From Modestobacter muralis (GTDB lineage: Bacteria > Actinomycetota > Actinomycetes > Mycobacteriales > Geodermatophilaceae): 64,000 nt of DNA. Both the position numbers and the translations under genes were made by a program. The DNA is taken from positions 62,001 through 126,000 of the forward strand of contig NZ_JAAGWH010000013.1 of the NCBI RefSeq assembly GCF_010682105.1. Reading direction: 5' to 3'. Below, one piece after another: positions 30,848 to 41,992 of the stretch (position 1 is the stretch's first letter; each line of letters begins with the position of its first letter). The notes below the pieces were generated by a model. It was not told the origin of the DNA. It made no database searches and saw only the letters and a program-made list of their open reading frames with translations.

Positions 30848-31477
30848 ATGACGATCGAGGCAGCACCCGCGTTCCTGGACTCCACCCAGCTGCTGAACAC
30901 CTTCGGCCTGGTGGGCCTGCTGGCGGTCGTGTTCGCCGAGACGGGGCTGCTGGTGGGGTTCTTCCTGCCCGGTGACTCCCTGCTCTTCACCGCGGGCATG
31001 GCCGCGGCCGGCGGCTTCGCCGGGGTCACCCTCGCGCCGCTGTGGGTGCTGCTCCTGCTACTGCCGCTCGCCGCGATCGCCGGCAACCTGGTCGGCTACT
31101 GGATCGGGCACCGGGCCGGGCCGGCGGTCTTCAAGCGCCCGGAGTCCCGGTTCTTCAAGGCCGAGCACGTCGAGCGGGCGAACGCCTTCTTCACCCGGCA
31201 CGGGGCCCGCACCATCGTGCTGGCCCGCTTCGTGCCGATCCTGCGCACCTTCGCCACGGTCATGGCCGGGGCGTCCCGGATGGACCTGCGGGTCTACGTC
31301 CTCTACTCGGTCGTCGGCGGTGTCCTGTGGGCCGCCGGCGTCACCGCGCTGGGCTACTGGCTGGGGCAGGTGTCGGTCATCCACGACCACATCGAGCTGT
31401 TCGCGATCGGCGTCGTCGTGCTGTCCCTGGTCCCGGTGGCCTTCGAACTGCTCCGGGCCCGGCGCCGCGCCGCCTGA
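30848..31477 (+). CDS. DedA family membrane protein
   Basis: The 209-residue protein has the DedA/SNARE-associated arrangement: FAETGLLVGFFLPGDSLLF, the GYWIGHRAGP segment, then FTRHGARTIVLARFVPILRTFATVMAGASRM, of which the HGARTIVLARFVPILR part carries the conserved Arg residues. Members are proposed lipid flippases or proton-dependent transporters that keep membrane potential; which applies here is unknown. It is monocistronic with a leaderless promoter and convergent with pyrE. Confidence 0.88.
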   Translation: MTIEAAPAFLDSTQLLNTFGLVGLLAVVFAETGLLVGFFLPGDSLLFTAGMAAAGGFAGVTLAPLWVLLLLLPLAAIAGNLVGYWIGHRAGPAVFKRPESRFFKAEHVERANAFFTRHGARTIVLARFVPILRTFATVMAGASRMDLRVYVLYSVVGGVLWAAGVTALGYWLGQVSVIHDHIELFAIGVVVLSLVPVAFELLRARRRAA

Positions 31478-31485
31478 ACCGAGGA

Positions 31486-31513
31486 CCCCTCGCCCCCACG
31501 CCTCGTGGAGGGG
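31486..31513. terminator. bidirectional terminator, DedA gene / pyrE
   Basis: CCCCT/AGGGG outer arms enclose CCACG-CCT-CGTGG, four bases before the pyrE stop. Confidence 0.6.
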
Positions 31514-31517
31514 CCGA

Positions 31518-32120
31518 TCAGGCCAGGTCGAGGTCGGCGAGGGTGAAGACGGCGCGGTACTCCAGGCCGGCGGCCTCGACCGCGGCGCGGGCGCCCCGGT
31601 CGACGATGACGGCGACCGCCACCACCTCGGCGCCCGCCTCCTGCAGCGCCTCGACGGCGGCCAGCGGGCTGCTGCCGGTCGTGGACACGTCCTCCACCAC
31701 CAGCACGGTGCGCCCGGCGACGTCCGGGCCCTCGATCCGGCGCTGCATGCCGTGGGTCTTGGTCTGCTTGCGCACCACGCACGCGTCGAGGAAGCCCTGG
31801 CCGTCGGCGGCGGCGTGCAGCATCGAGGCGGCCACCGGGTCCGCACCGAGGGTGAGCCCGCCGACCACGTCGTAGCGCAGGTCGCCGGTGAGCTGGCGCA
31901 TCACCCGGCCCACCAGCGGGGCCGCCTCGTGGTGCAGCGTCACCCGGCGCAGGTCGATGTACCAGTCGGCCTCCTGGCCGGAGGACAGCGTGACCTTCCC
32001 GTGCACCACGGCCAGCTCGACGATGAGCTCGAGCAGCCGGTCGCGGTCGGGGTAGGCGGCCCCGTTCCAGGGGCCCGCCCCGAGGGACGAGGGGTGGGGG
32101 GGAACGGGGTCCTTGTGCAT
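31518..32120 (-). CDS. pyrE: orotate phosphoribosyltransferase
   Basis: The 200-residue protein converts orotate and PRPP to OMP in pyrimidine synthesis. It has KVTLSSGQEADWYIDLRR, the flexible-loop lysines VVRKQTKTHG, and the PRPP motif VLVVEDVSTTGSS near residue 140. ATG 32120 follows a TAGGGT box by six bases; this start adds a 20-residue N-terminal segment. It is a single gene, away from other pyr genes. Confidence 0.94.
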   Translation of the reverse strand: MHKDPVPPHPSSLGAGPWNGAAYPDRDRLLELIVELAVVHGKVTLSSGQEADWYIDLRRVTLHHEAAPLVGRVMRQLTGDLRYDVVGGLTLGADPVAASMLHAAADGQGFLDACVVRKQTKTHGMQRRIEGPDVAGRTVLVVEDVSTTGSSPLAAVEALQEAGAEVVAVAVIVDRGARAAVEAAGLEYRAVFTLADLDLA

Positions 32121-32126
32121 GGAGCG

Positions 32127-32132
32127 ACCCTA
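32127..32132 (-). promoter_or_regulatory. -10 box TAGGGT of pyrE (leaderless)
   Basis: On the minus strand TAGGGT, CGCTCC, then ATG at 32120. Confidence 0.6.
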
Positions 32133-32157
32133 CTGAGGGCTCACCGGCCCCCGCGGG

Positions 32158-32814
32158 TCAGCCGGCGGGGGCGAGGACCTGGTCGACGACGTAGACGACG
32201 GCGTTGGCGGTGGGCACGTCACCGCACACCAGGGCGGCCGGCGCGGCCCCGGCCAGGGTCTGCTCGGCGGCCACCGTCGGGGCGTCGGCCGGGCCGGCGA
32301 TGGTCACCGTGTCGCCGTTGAGCGTGCGGTGCCGCCCCGGCAGCTGGTCCGGGCTCAGGCGGCCGGCGATCACGTGGTGGGTCAGCACGGTGGTCAGCCG
32401 CGGCACGTCCGCCAGCAGCGCGGGCAGCGCGTCGGCGCCCAGCGCGTCGAAGGCGGCGTCGGACGGCGCCAGCACGGTGACGTCCTGCCGGCTGTTGACC
32501 GCGTCGACCAGGTTGGCGGTGAGCACGGCCGAGGTGAGCGTGCTCAGCTGCGGATTGGTGCCCACCGCGCCCGCGACCGGCGTCGCCGCCAGCTCCTCGA
32601 GGCTACCGGGGCCGTCCTCCGGGAACATCGCGCACCCCGGACCCACCGGCCCGCGGGGGGCGGTGGCACCGGCCGTCGACGTCCCGGCGCTGCTGACCGC
32701 GGCCACAGTCGCGTCGTCGGCGGAGCCGGTACAGGCGGCCAGCCCGGCCAGCAGGACCGGGACGGCGGCGACGCGGGACAGGACGGTGGCTCGGGGCGGC
32801 CGGGGGGCCTTCAC
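32158..32814 (-). CDS. fasciclin-domain lipoprotein
   Basis: The 218-residue protein starts with a basic segment and hydrophobic run ending in the lipobox LAAC, so it should be membrane-anchored outside the cell. A Ser/Thr/Ala linker leads into one fasciclin (FAS1) domain with the H1 motif DVTVLAPSDAAFDAL, the HHVIAGRLSPDQL region and the closing ANAVVYVVDQVLAP. FAS1 domains mediate adhesion, as in mycobacterial MPT70/83. GTG 32814 is chosen for the signal peptide and an AGGAGAGC ribosome site. Confidence 0.88.
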   Translation of the reverse strand: MKAPRPPRATVLSRVAAVPVLLAGLAACTGSADDATVAAVSSAGTSTAGATAPRGPVGPGCAMFPEDGPGSLEELAATPVAGAVGTNPQLSTLTSAVLTANLVDAVNSRQDVTVLAPSDAAFDALGADALPALLADVPRLTTVLTHHVIAGRLSPDQLPGRHRTLNGDTVTIAGPADAPTVAAEQTLAGAAPAALVCGDVPTANAVVYVVDQVLAPAG

Positions 32815-32925
32815 GGTGCTCTCCTGATCGTGGGGACGGACGACGCCGGCGCCGGCGAGTGGGGTGCCGGCCGTCGCAGCATCGCACTCGGCGCGGCAGC
32901 CACCCGCGCCCCGCTCCGGGCGTGC

Positions 32926-32931
32926 CACCCT
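32926..32931 (+). promoter_or_regulatory. -10 box CACCCT of the membrane protein gene (leaderless)
   Basis: Six bases separate the box from GTG 32938. Confidence 0.4.
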
Positions 32932-32937
32932 GGGCCG

Positions 32938-33417
32938 GTGAGTGCCACGCCGTCGTCGTCCCGTCCGGCCGCCCCCGTGCCGGGCAAGCCCGGCATGCCC
33001 GCCTCGGTCAAGGTCTCCGTCGGCGTGCTCGCCCTGCTCGGGGTGCTGCTGCTGCTCAACGCGCTGTTCACCGCGCTGGCGTTCGACACCGTCGTCGACC
33101 TGTTCGCCGACGCACGGCCGGGCTCCCCGCGGTCCGAAGCCGTCCAGGCGGTACAGGTGACTCTCGTGCAGGGCGTCGTGTTCGGTGGACTCGGCGCGCT
33201 CGCCGCCTGGGGGCTCGCGCGGCGGCGCGGGTGGGCCCGGCTGACCGGTCTGGCCGTCGGGATCGGCCTCGGCGTGGTCACCCTGGTCGGGGCCGTGGTC
33301 GCCGGGCTCGCCCCCACGTCCCTCCTGGTCCTGGTGCTGTGCGTCGCAGCGGTCACCAGCCTGTTCGCGCCGACCACGGCCGCGTGGGCACCGCGCGGCC
33401 CACGCAGCCGGGTCTGA
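32938..33417 (+). CDS. small four-helix membrane protein of unknown function
   Basis: This 159-residue protein has a Pro/Ser-rich cytoplasmic head of about 25 residues and four hydrophobic helices (near residues 25-48, 78-95, 102-122 and 124-142). I do not recognise a family. GTG 32938 follows a CACCCT box by six bases. It ends seven bases before the convergent stop of the YGQ-repeat protein. Confidence 0.65.
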   Translation: MSATPSSSRPAAPVPGKPGMPASVKVSVGVLALLGVLLLLNALFTALAFDTVVDLFADARPGSPRSEAVQAVQVTLVQGVVFGGLGALAAWGLARRRGWARLTGLAVGIGLGVVTLVGAVVAGLAPTSLLVLVLCVAAVTSLFAPTTAAWAPRGPRSRV

Positions 33418-33423
33418 CCCCGG

Positions 33424-34212
33424 TCACCAGCGGGCCCGGCGCTGCCCCTCGGCCCGGTACCAGGCACTGGACGGCCGCAGCGCCAGCAGCACGACGCCGG
33501 CGGCCTGGAGCAGCAGCCCGAGCACGGTGAGCACGCCGCTGCCGGGCGCACCCGTGGCGCCGCCGACGGCCAGCCCGACCACCCCGAAGAGCAGGCTCAG
33601 CCCGGCCAGCACCCAGAGGGTGATGCGCGCCCAGTTGCGGCCGGTCCAGGCGAACCACAGCACCACCAGGTAGCCGGCGAGGAACAGCAGGCCGATCACC
33701 GCGCCGATGACGGCACCGGTCTCGGCGAGCTCCCGGACCGACTCGGAGTCCACGTCCTGCTGGGCCGCGGCCTGGTCGATCACCTCGTCCCAGTTGGCGA
33801 ACGTCAGCAGCGACGAGATCAGGCCGACCAGGACGTTGAGCACGAAGGCCGCGATGCCCGCCTTCACCGTGCTCGGGCGGGGCGTCGGCGGCAGCTGGGC
33901 CTGCTGCTGCCCGGGGGCCGCCGGGTAGCCCCAGGCCTGCTGGCCGTACGGCGCCTGCTGGCCGTACGGCGGCTGCTGGCCGTGGGCGGGCTGGCCCTGC
34001 GGACCGTAGGAGGGCTGCTGCCCCCAGCCGGGCTGCCCGTACTGACCCTGCTGGCCGTACCCGGGCTGCTGCTCGTAGCCCGGCTGCTGCCCGTACGAGG
34101 GCTGGCCGTAGGAGGGCTGGCCGTACGGCGACTGCCCCGGGGGCGGCTGCTGCCCGGAGGGCGGCTGCTCGACGTGCCCGCCCTGCTGCGGGTCCTGCGG
34201 TGCTGACGTCAT
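33424..34212 (-). CDS. membrane protein with Pro/Gly/Gln/Tyr-rich N-terminal repeats
   Basis: The 262-residue protein has an N-terminal low-complexity region of about 110 residues with repeats of the YGQQ and YGQP type, then four hydrophobic helices with an acidic loop ([17 protein letters not shown]) between the first two. Similar actinobacterial proteins of the DUF4064/DUF4190 kind pair a disordered Gln/Tyr-rich head with a small membrane domain; function is unknown. The ATG is preceded by GGAG at good distance. The DNA repeats at 33900-34140 are the codons of these residues. Confidence 0.75.
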   Translation of the reverse strand: MTSAPQDPQQGGHVEQPPSGQQPPPGQSPYGQPSYGQPSYGQQPGYEQQPGYGQQGQYGQPGWGQQPSYGPQGQPAHGQQPPYGQQAPYGQQAWGYPAAPGQQQAQLPPTPRPSTVKAGIAAFVLNVLVGLISSLLTFANWDEVIDQAAAQQDVDSESVRELAETGAVIGAVIGLLFLAGYLVVLWFAWTGRNWARITLWVLAGLSLLFGVVGLAVGGATGAPGSGVLTVLGLLLQAAGVVLLALRPSSAWYRAEGQRRARW

Positions 34213-34270
34213 GGGAGCTCCTCGGTGACCTGCACGGGCGGACGCCCATGATCCTGGGGCATCCGGGGCG

Positions 34271-34696
34271 TCACCGGCGAGCTCCCGCCACCGGCTCGGC
34301 CGCGCGTCGCGCCACGGGCCGGGCCACCCACTCCCGGCTGTCGCGGTGCAGCAGCGAGCCGAGCAGGACCACGTTGAGCAGGCCACCGGCCACGCCCAGG
34401 ACGCCGACGTCCGCGCCGAGCAGCCACCCGCCGAGGCGGACCACGGACCCCGTGGCCGACCACAGCACCAGGACGGCCCACGCACCCCGGCCGTGCCGGT
34501 CGAAGGCGGTCAGCAGCGCGTGCCAGCCGGTGGCGAGGCCGGCGTACAGCAGGGTCAGCAGGAGCGGGCCCGGTGACCAGCTCGCCCAGGCGACGAGGAC
34601 GGCCCCGATCGCCCCCCACAGGAACAGCGCCGTCGTCACCCGCCCGATCACGACCACCCAGCGGGCAGCCTGGACGTGCACCCGACCCTCGACCAT
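34271..34696 (-). CDS. small membrane protein of unknown function
   Basis: This 141-residue protein has about four hydrophobic helices (near residues 12-38, 44-62, 72-95 and 97-113) and an Arg-rich tail. I do not recognise it. It is transcribed in the same direction as the YGQ-repeat protein and ends 58 bases before it, so the two may be co-expressed. Confidence 0.65.
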   Translation of the reverse strand: MVEGRVHVQAARWVVVIGRVTTALFLWGAIGAVLVAWASWSPGPLLLTLLYAGLATGWHALLTAFDRHGRGAWAVLVLWSATGSVVRLGGWLLGADVGVLGVAGGLLNVVLLGSLLHRDSREWVARPVARRAAEPVAGARR

Positions 34697-34887
34697 CGCC
34701 GTTCTCCTCCCCGTCCGGCGCCCGGTGCGCCGTGATCCGAGGACCGTACGAGCTGCTCAGCGCCCCAGGTCAGCGTCGTCCACAGGCTGTGGACGGAGTG
34801 CAGCGCCAGCCGGCGCCCCCGGCGGAGGTGACCGCACCGTGACCTCGAACGGGTGCGCGGCGGTGGGCTTCCTGTGTGCGCAGGCCC

Positions 34888-34893
34888 TACGCT
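34888..34893 (+). promoter_or_regulatory. -10 box TACGCT of the DUF4190 gene (leaderless)
   Basis: Seven bases separate the box from GTG 34901. Confidence 0.6.
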
Positions 34894-34900
34894 CCGCTGG

Positions 34901-35521
34901 GTGACGACGCCCTCAGGTCAGCAGCCGGAGTACCCCCGCCCCGACGACCAGCCGTCGGGCCCGAACGCCGGCTCCTCGAGCTACGGCCAGCCCGCGGGCT
35001 CCGGTCAGCCGTGGGACGCCAAGCCCCCGCAGGACTACACCCAGCAGTTCCCCGCGCAGGGCAGCCCGCAGCAGGGCTACGGCCAGCAGGGCTACGGCCA
35101 GCAGGGGCCCGGCCAGCAGGGCTACAGCCCGCAGGGGTACGGGCAGCAGGGCTACGGGAACGCCCCCGGCGGCTACGACCAGGGCGCCCCGGCGAAGCAG
35201 AACGGCTTCGGGATCGCCGCCCTGGTGCTGGGCATCCTGTCCATCCCGGCCGCGTTCTTCACCTTCCCGGGCATGATCCTCGGCCTGCTGGCGATCATCT
35301 TCGGCATCCTCGGCCTGCGCCGGGTCAAGGCCCGCCGCGCCGACAACAAGGGCATGGCGATCGCCGGCCTGGTCACCGGCATCATCGGCTTCGTCCTCGG
35401 GACGATCCTGCTGATCGCCGCGATCGCCTTCGTCTCGACGGCCCAGGACTGCATCACCGACTTCAACTCGACGGGCGACCAGCCCCAGTACGAGCAGTGC
35501 GTGCAGGACAGCGTCGGCTGA
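34901..35521 (+). CDS. DUF4190-domain protein with YGQQG repeats
   Basis: The 206-residue protein has a disordered head of about 100 residues with [11 protein letters not shown]-type repeats, then the DUF4190 domain: [35 protein letters not shown], and [15 protein letters not shown] short extracellular-type tail with two Cys (QDCITDF, YEQCVQD) follows. Function is unknown. The head resembles that of the divergent membrane protein at 33424-34212, although the membrane domains differ. The start is set by the leaderless box. Confidence 0.82.
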   Translation: MTTPSGQQPEYPRPDDQPSGPNAGSSSYGQPAGSGQPWDAKPPQDYTQQFPAQGSPQQGYGQQGYGQQGPGQQGYSPQGYGQQGYGNAPGGYDQGAPAKQNGFGIAALVLGILSIPAAFFTFPGMILGLLAIIFGILGLRRVKARRADNKGMAIAGLVTGIIGFVLGTILLIAAIAFVSTAQDCITDFNSTGDQPQYEQCVQDSVG

Positions 35522-35534
35522 CCCGACCTGGACC

Positions 35535-35572
35535 GAGGGCCCGTCGACCGCAGCAGCGGTCGGCGGGCCCTC
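35535..35572. terminator. bidirectional terminator, DUF4190 gene / clpB
   Basis: A 17-bp stem (35535-35551 with 35556-35572, one G-T pair) with an AGCA loop. Confidence 0.8.
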
Positions 35573-35588
35573 GTCGTCCCGGGCGGGA

Positions 35589-38183
<2,595 letters not shown>

Positions 38184-38247
38184 GATCGGTACGGGTGTCC
38201 TTCCTGCGGTGCGGTGCGGGGCGTTCCGGTGGTCCAACGGAGCAGGA

Positions 38248-38268
38248 GTTGAGTGTGTTCCGCTCAAC
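38248..38268. promoter_or_regulatory. HAIR element (HspR operator) upstream of clpB
   Basis: GTTGAGT-N7-GCTCAAC matches the known HAIR layout CTTGAGT-N7-ACTCAAG in 12 of 14 arm positions. Confidence 0.75.
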
Positions 38269-38373
38269 CTGACGTCGTCGGACCACGGTCCGGGAGGACC
38301 TCCGAGTGCAGACTGTGGCGCACCACTGGTCACGGATCACAACGACACGGCGGCCTTCTCTTCGGTCGCGCCC

Positions 38374-38379
38374 TACTCT
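38374..38379 (+). promoter_or_regulatory. -10 box TACTCT of ohrR (leaderless)
   Basis: Seven bases separate the box from ATG 38387. Confidence 0.6.
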
Positions 38380-38386
38380 GGTGGGC

Positions 38387-38848
38387 ATGACGGACACCCC
38401 GTCGCCGAGCGTGGCACTCGACGACCAGCTCTGTTTCGCCCTCTACGCCGCTTCGCGGGCGGTCACCGCCCGCTATCGGCCCATGCTGGACCAGCTGGGG
38501 ATCACCTATCCCCAGTACCTGGTCCTCATGCTGCTGTGGGAGGAGGACGGGCAGACCGTCGGTCAGCTGGGCAGCCGACTGGCGCTGGACTCCGGCACGC
38601 TCTCCCCCCTGCTCAAGCGGCTCACCGCCGCGGGCCTGGTGACCCGGCACCGTCGGACCGATGACGAGCGCTCGGTCTCCGTGCGGCTCACCGACGCCGG
38701 CCGGGCACTGCACGAGCCGGCCTTCGCGGTGAACGCGGCGATGATCGACGCCCTCGACCTCGACGAGGACCAGTTCGCCGAGCTGCGCGACCAGCTCCGC
38801 ATCGTCACCGAGCGCGTCACCCAGCCCAAGGCCGACGTCCGCGCCTGA
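38387..38848 (+). CDS. ohrR: MarR-family organic-peroxide sensor OhrR
   Basis: The 153-residue MarR protein has the OhrR N-terminus LDDQLCFALYAASRAV, whose Cys (near residue 16) is the peroxide-sensing residue, followed by the winged helix (TVGQLGSRLALDSGTLSPLLKRL, with wing RTDDERSVSVRLT). Oxidised OhrR releases DNA and derepresses an Ohr/OsmC peroxidase. The OsmC-type gene at 39031 is the likely target. The start is set by the leaderless box. Confidence 0.88.
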   Translation: MTDTPSPSVALDDQLCFALYAASRAVTARYRPMLDQLGITYPQYLVLMLLWEEDGQTVGQLGSRLALDSGTLSPLLKRLTAAGLVTRHRRTDDERSVSVRLTDAGRALHEPAFAVNAAMIDALDLDEDQFAELRDQLRIVTERVTQPKADVRA

Positions 38849-38900
38849 GGTCGGGGCTCTCGCCCGTCCTGCCGGCCCCTGCGACGGGCCCCGGCCCTCG

Positions 38901-38969
38901 CTCGTCGTCGTGCGCACCGTTCCGCGGTGGCGGGAACACCGCCGCTGCGGAACGGTTGTGCACCACGAG
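38901..38969. repeat. long imperfect inverted repeat between ohrR and the peroxidase gene
   Basis: ACCGTTCCGC at 38916-38925 pairs perfectly with GCGGAACGGT at 38947-38956. CTCGT/ACGAG outer ends and an inner GCGGTG/CACCGC pair extend the symmetry over 69 bases. It could be the ohrR terminator, an operator or a dispersed palindromic element. Confidence 0.5.
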
Positions 38970-39030
38970 GACGGTGACCGACCGCGACGCACCTGCGCGC
39001 CGTGGGGTCACCCCGAGACGAGGAGGTCCG

Positions 39031-39471
39031 ATGCCCACCCGCACCGCACGCACCGCATGGAACGGCTCTCTCCAGGAGGGCTCCGGCCAGGTCGAGCTGT
39101 CCAGCTCCAAGGTCGGCACCTACGACGTCAGCTTCCCCAAGCGCGCCGCTGACGAGGCCGGGGGCACCACCAGCCCCGAGGAGCTCATCGCCGCGGCCCA
39201 CTCGGCCTGCTTCGCGATGCAGCTGTCCGCCGTCATCGGCGAGGCCGGCGGCACCGTGGAGAGCCTCGAGGTCTCCGCCGACGTCTCCCTCGGCCCGGAC
39301 AAGGACAACGGCGGCTTCAAGCTGACCGGTATCACGATCACCGTCCGCGGCGAGGTCGACGGCCTCGACGCCGCGGGCTTCGACAAGGCAGCCCAGGCCG
39401 CCAAGACCGGTTGCCCGGTGAGCAAGGCCCTGACCGGCGTCGACATCACCCTGGACGCCGCACTCGCCTGA
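39031..39471 (+). CDS. OsmC/Ohr-family organic hydroperoxide reductase
   Basis: The 146-residue protein is a thiol peroxidase of the OsmC superfamily. The two catalytic Cys lie in AAHSACFAMQL and KTGCPVSKAL, with TSPEELIAAAHS before the first. Overall it is closer to OsmC than to classical Ohr. It lies downstream of ohrR in the same direction and is the expected regulatory target. A GAGGAGGTC ribosome site precedes ATG 39031. Confidence 0.9.
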   Translation: MPTRTARTAWNGSLQEGSGQVELSSSKVGTYDVSFPKRAADEAGGTTSPEELIAAAHSACFAMQLSAVIGEAGGTVESLEVSADVSLGPDKDNGGFKLTGITITVRGEVDGLDAAGFDKAAQAAKTGCPVSKALTGVDITLDAALA

Positions 39472-39518
39472 CGCACGACCCCGGCGACCTCGTCACCTGA
39501 CGCCGGCCCCGGACACCA

Positions 39519-39555
39519 CGAAGGCCCGTCTCCCCACCGGGGAGACGGGCCTTCG
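39519..39555. terminator. bidirectional terminator, OsmC gene / drug exporter
   Basis: A perfect 17-bp stem (39519-39535 with 39539-39555) with an ACC loop. Confidence 0.85.
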
Positions 39556-39584
39556 TCGTGCGCCCCCTCGCAGGGGGTCCTCGT

Positions 39585-41246
39585 TCAGGCGCGGGACCTC
39601 GCGGACGCGCCGGCCAGCTCGGCGTCGACTGCGGCCGTGCTGCCCTCGGTGCTGTCCTGCATGCGCTCGTCACCGGACTCGGTGCGCAGCGCGACCTCCC
39701 GGATGAAGGCGATGGCCACGATGGTGATCAGCGACAGGACGGCGGCGACGGCGAAGATGCGGCCGGTGGCGTCGCCGTAGGACACCCGGATCAGCTCCTG
39801 CAGCGGGGCCGGGGCGTCGGCCAGGCTGGCCAGCCCGACGTCCGCGGAGCCCGCCGCGGCGGCCGCACCCGGCACGTCGGCCAGACCGCCCTGGATCAGG
39901 GTGCCCACCCGGGCGCTGAGCACGGCACCGAGCACGGAGACGCCGATGGTGCCGCCGAGGCTGCGGAAGAAGGCCACCGCGGAGCTGGCCGCACCGAGGT
40001 CGCGGGCGGCGACGGTGTTCTGCACGGCGAGCACCAGGTTCTGGTTGGTCAGGCCGATGCCGACGCCCAGGACGGCCAGGAAGACGCCGAGCAGCAGCAT
40101 GTCGGTGGTGTGGTCGATCGTCGACAGCAGCCCGAACCCGACGGCGACCAGCACCGAGCCGACGACCAGGAACGCCTTCCACCGGCCGTAGCGGGAGATC
40201 AGGATGCCCGAGACGGTCGAGGAGGCCACCAGCCCGCCGATCATCGGCAGGGTCAGCAGCCCCGCCGCGGTCGGCGAGTAGCCGCGGGAGATCTGCAGGT
40301 ACTGGCCGAGGAAGACGGTGGACCCGAAGAGCGCCACACCGATGACCATGCTGGCCACGATCGCGAGGGTCGTCGTCCGGTCGCGGAAGAGCCGGAGCGG
40401 GACGATCGGCTCCTTCGCCCGCAGCTCGGTGACGACGAAGGCCACGATGGCCAGCACCCCACCGGCGACGAACAGCACGGTCTCCAGCGAGGCCCAGTCG
40501 AACTGGTGCCCGGCCAGGCTGACCCAGATCAGCAGGGCCGAGACGCCGGCGGTGAGGAAGGCCGCACCCAGGTAGTCGATCGACACGGAGCGCTTGACCA
40601 CCGGCAGTTGCAGGGTGCGCTGCAGCAGCACGAGCGCGACGACGGCGAAGGGCACGCCGACGTAGAAGCACCAGCGCCAGCCCAGCCACGAGGTGTCGAC
40701 CAGCAGCCCGCCGATCAGCGGGCCGGCGACGGTGCCGATGGCGAAGACGCCACCGAGCAGCCCGGAGTACCGGCCGCGCTCGCGCGGGCTGATCATCGCG
40801 GCCATCGCGATCTGCACCAGCGCGGTCAGGCCACCGAGACCCAGGCCCTGCAGCGCACGCCAGCCGATGAGGGTGGGCACCGACTGGGAGAGCCCGGCCA
40901 GCATCGACCCGACGATGAAGACGACGATCGAGATCTGCAGCAGCAGCTTCTTGCTGAACAGGTCGGCGAGCTTGCCCCAGATCGGGGTGGAGGCCGTGGA
41001 GGCCAGCAGGGTCGCCGTGACCACCCAGGTGTACTGCGACTGGCTGCCCCGCAGGTCGGTGATGATCGTGGGCAGCGCGTTCGACACGACCGTCGAGGAC
41101 AGGATGGCGACGAACATCGCCAGCAACATCCCCGACAGCGCGCTGAGGATCTGCCGGTGGGTCATCCGGCCCTGCTGCTGGGCCGGCGCCTCGGCCGCGG
41201 GCGCGGCGGGGCCGGCGGCGGGCCGGACGGGTGCGGGGGTGCTCAT
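39585..41246 (-). CDS. EmrB/QacA-type MFS drug exporter (DHA2, 14 segments)
   Basis: The 553-residue transporter has about 14 membrane segments, the DHA2 motif C region (GxVxGPLIGG near residue 150) and the motif A loop GKLADLFSKKLLL. A short Ala/Pro-rich head and an acidic/basic tail flank the membrane part. Such proteins expel cationic or hydrophobic drugs by proton exchange; the substrate is unknown. A MarR regulator gene is 67 bases upstream on the same strand and probably controls it. Confidence 0.88.
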   Translation of the reverse strand: MSTPAPVRPAAGPAAPAAEAPAQQQGRMTHRQILSALSGMLLAMFVAILSSTVVSNALPTIITDLRGSQSQYTWVVTATLLASTASTPIWGKLADLFSKKLLLQISIVVFIVGSMLAGLSQSVPTLIGWRALQGLGLGGLTALVQIAMAAMISPRERGRYSGLLGGVFAIGTVAGPLIGGLLVDTSWLGWRWCFYVGVPFAVVALVLLQRTLQLPVVKRSVSIDYLGAAFLTAGVSALLIWVSLAGHQFDWASLETVLFVAGGVLAIVAFVVTELRAKEPIVPLRLFRDRTTTLAIVASMVIGVALFGSTVFLGQYLQISRGYSPTAAGLLTLPMIGGLVASSTVSGILISRYGRWKAFLVVGSVLVAVGFGLLSTIDHTTDMLLLGVFLAVLGVGIGLTNQNLVLAVQNTVAARDLGAASSAVAFFRSLGGTIGVSVLGAVLSARVGTLIQGGLADVPGAAAAAGSADVGLASLADAPAPLQELIRVSYGDATGRIFAVAAVLSLITIVAIAFIREVALRTESGDERMQDSTEGSTAAVDAELAGASARSRA

Positions 41247-41313
41247 CTGCGTCTCTCCTGAGGGGTGGTCCTGGTGGTGCAGGGTCGGCGGCCCGCCGGG
41301 GCGGGCGCCGGGG

Positions 41314-41787
41314 TCAGTCGGCCGGCCGGGCGGGCTGCCGGCGGGCGGCGCGGTCGAGGCCGTCGGCCAGCCGCCCGAGCTGCTCGGTGAACACGCGGGC
41401 CTCCTCCTCGGTCCAGTCGTCGAGGGCGGCGAGGGTCCAGTGGCTGCGGACGTCGCGGGTGTGGGCCAGGGCGGCGGCCCCGGCTGCGCTGAGGCTGATC
41501 AGGCTGGCCCGCCCGTCGACCGGGTCGGGACGGCGCTCGAGGTAGCCGGCGCGCTCCAGGGCGGCCACCTGCCGGCTGGCCACCGACACGTCGATGCGGG
41601 CAGCCGAGGCCAGCGCGCTGCACCGCTGCGGCCCGTCCTGCTCCAGCGGCACCAGCAGCGCCCAGCCGTAGGAGGGCAGGTCGCCGTAGAGGTCGGTGGC
41701 GACGCGGTGGCCGAGCTGCTTGGCCGTGCGGACCAGCCGGGCGAGGCCGGCACCGAGCTGCTCGGAGGTGTCCCGGGTCAGGTGCAC
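41314..41787 (-). CDS. MarR-family regulator of the drug exporter
   Basis: This 157-residue MarR protein has a winged helix near residues 60-100 (ASAARIDVSVASRQVAALERAGYLERRPDPVDGRA, of which DVSVASRQVAALERAGYLER is the recognition core). GTG 41787 is chosen because GGAGGAGG lies five bases upstream; longer frames have no conserved sequence. The gene precedes the exporter and probably autoregulates through the TACATGTA-centred sequence near 41829-41840. Confidence 0.85.
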   Translation of the reverse strand: MHLTRDTSEQLGAGLARLVRTAKQLGHRVATDLYGDLPSYGWALLVPLEQDGPQRCSALASAARIDVSVASRQVAALERAGYLERRPDPVDGRASLISLSAAGAAALAHTRDVRSHWTLAALDDWTEEEARVFTEQLGRLADGLDRAARRQPARPAD

Positions 41788-41937
41788 GACGCCCTCCTCC
41801 ACTCGGTCGGTACCGGCCAGGTCGCTCGGTACATGTAGACAGCAACCATCTTCACCCCAGTCGTTGTTCCGTGCAACCACCGGCGGGGTGAGTCGCGCCT
41901 CAGCGCAGCGGCCGTCGCCGCGGGCGGACGGACCCGC

Positions 41938-41943
41938 TACGTT
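41938..41943 (+). promoter_or_regulatory. -10 box TACGTT of the malate synthase gene
   Basis: It predicts a leader of about 43 bases with a GGGGAG ribosome site before ATG 41993. Confidence 0.45.
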
Positions 41944-41992
41944 CCGGAGCACAGCCGCCGGCGCCGGCCGGCGCCAGGCACCGGGGAGCACC

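Noticed and set aside
33900-34140. Tandem DNA repeats that could suggest a CRISPR or satellite
   Set aside because: They are codons for YGQQ/YGQP residues in a membrane protein's disordered head; there are no unique spacers of constant length. The same holds for 35040-35170.
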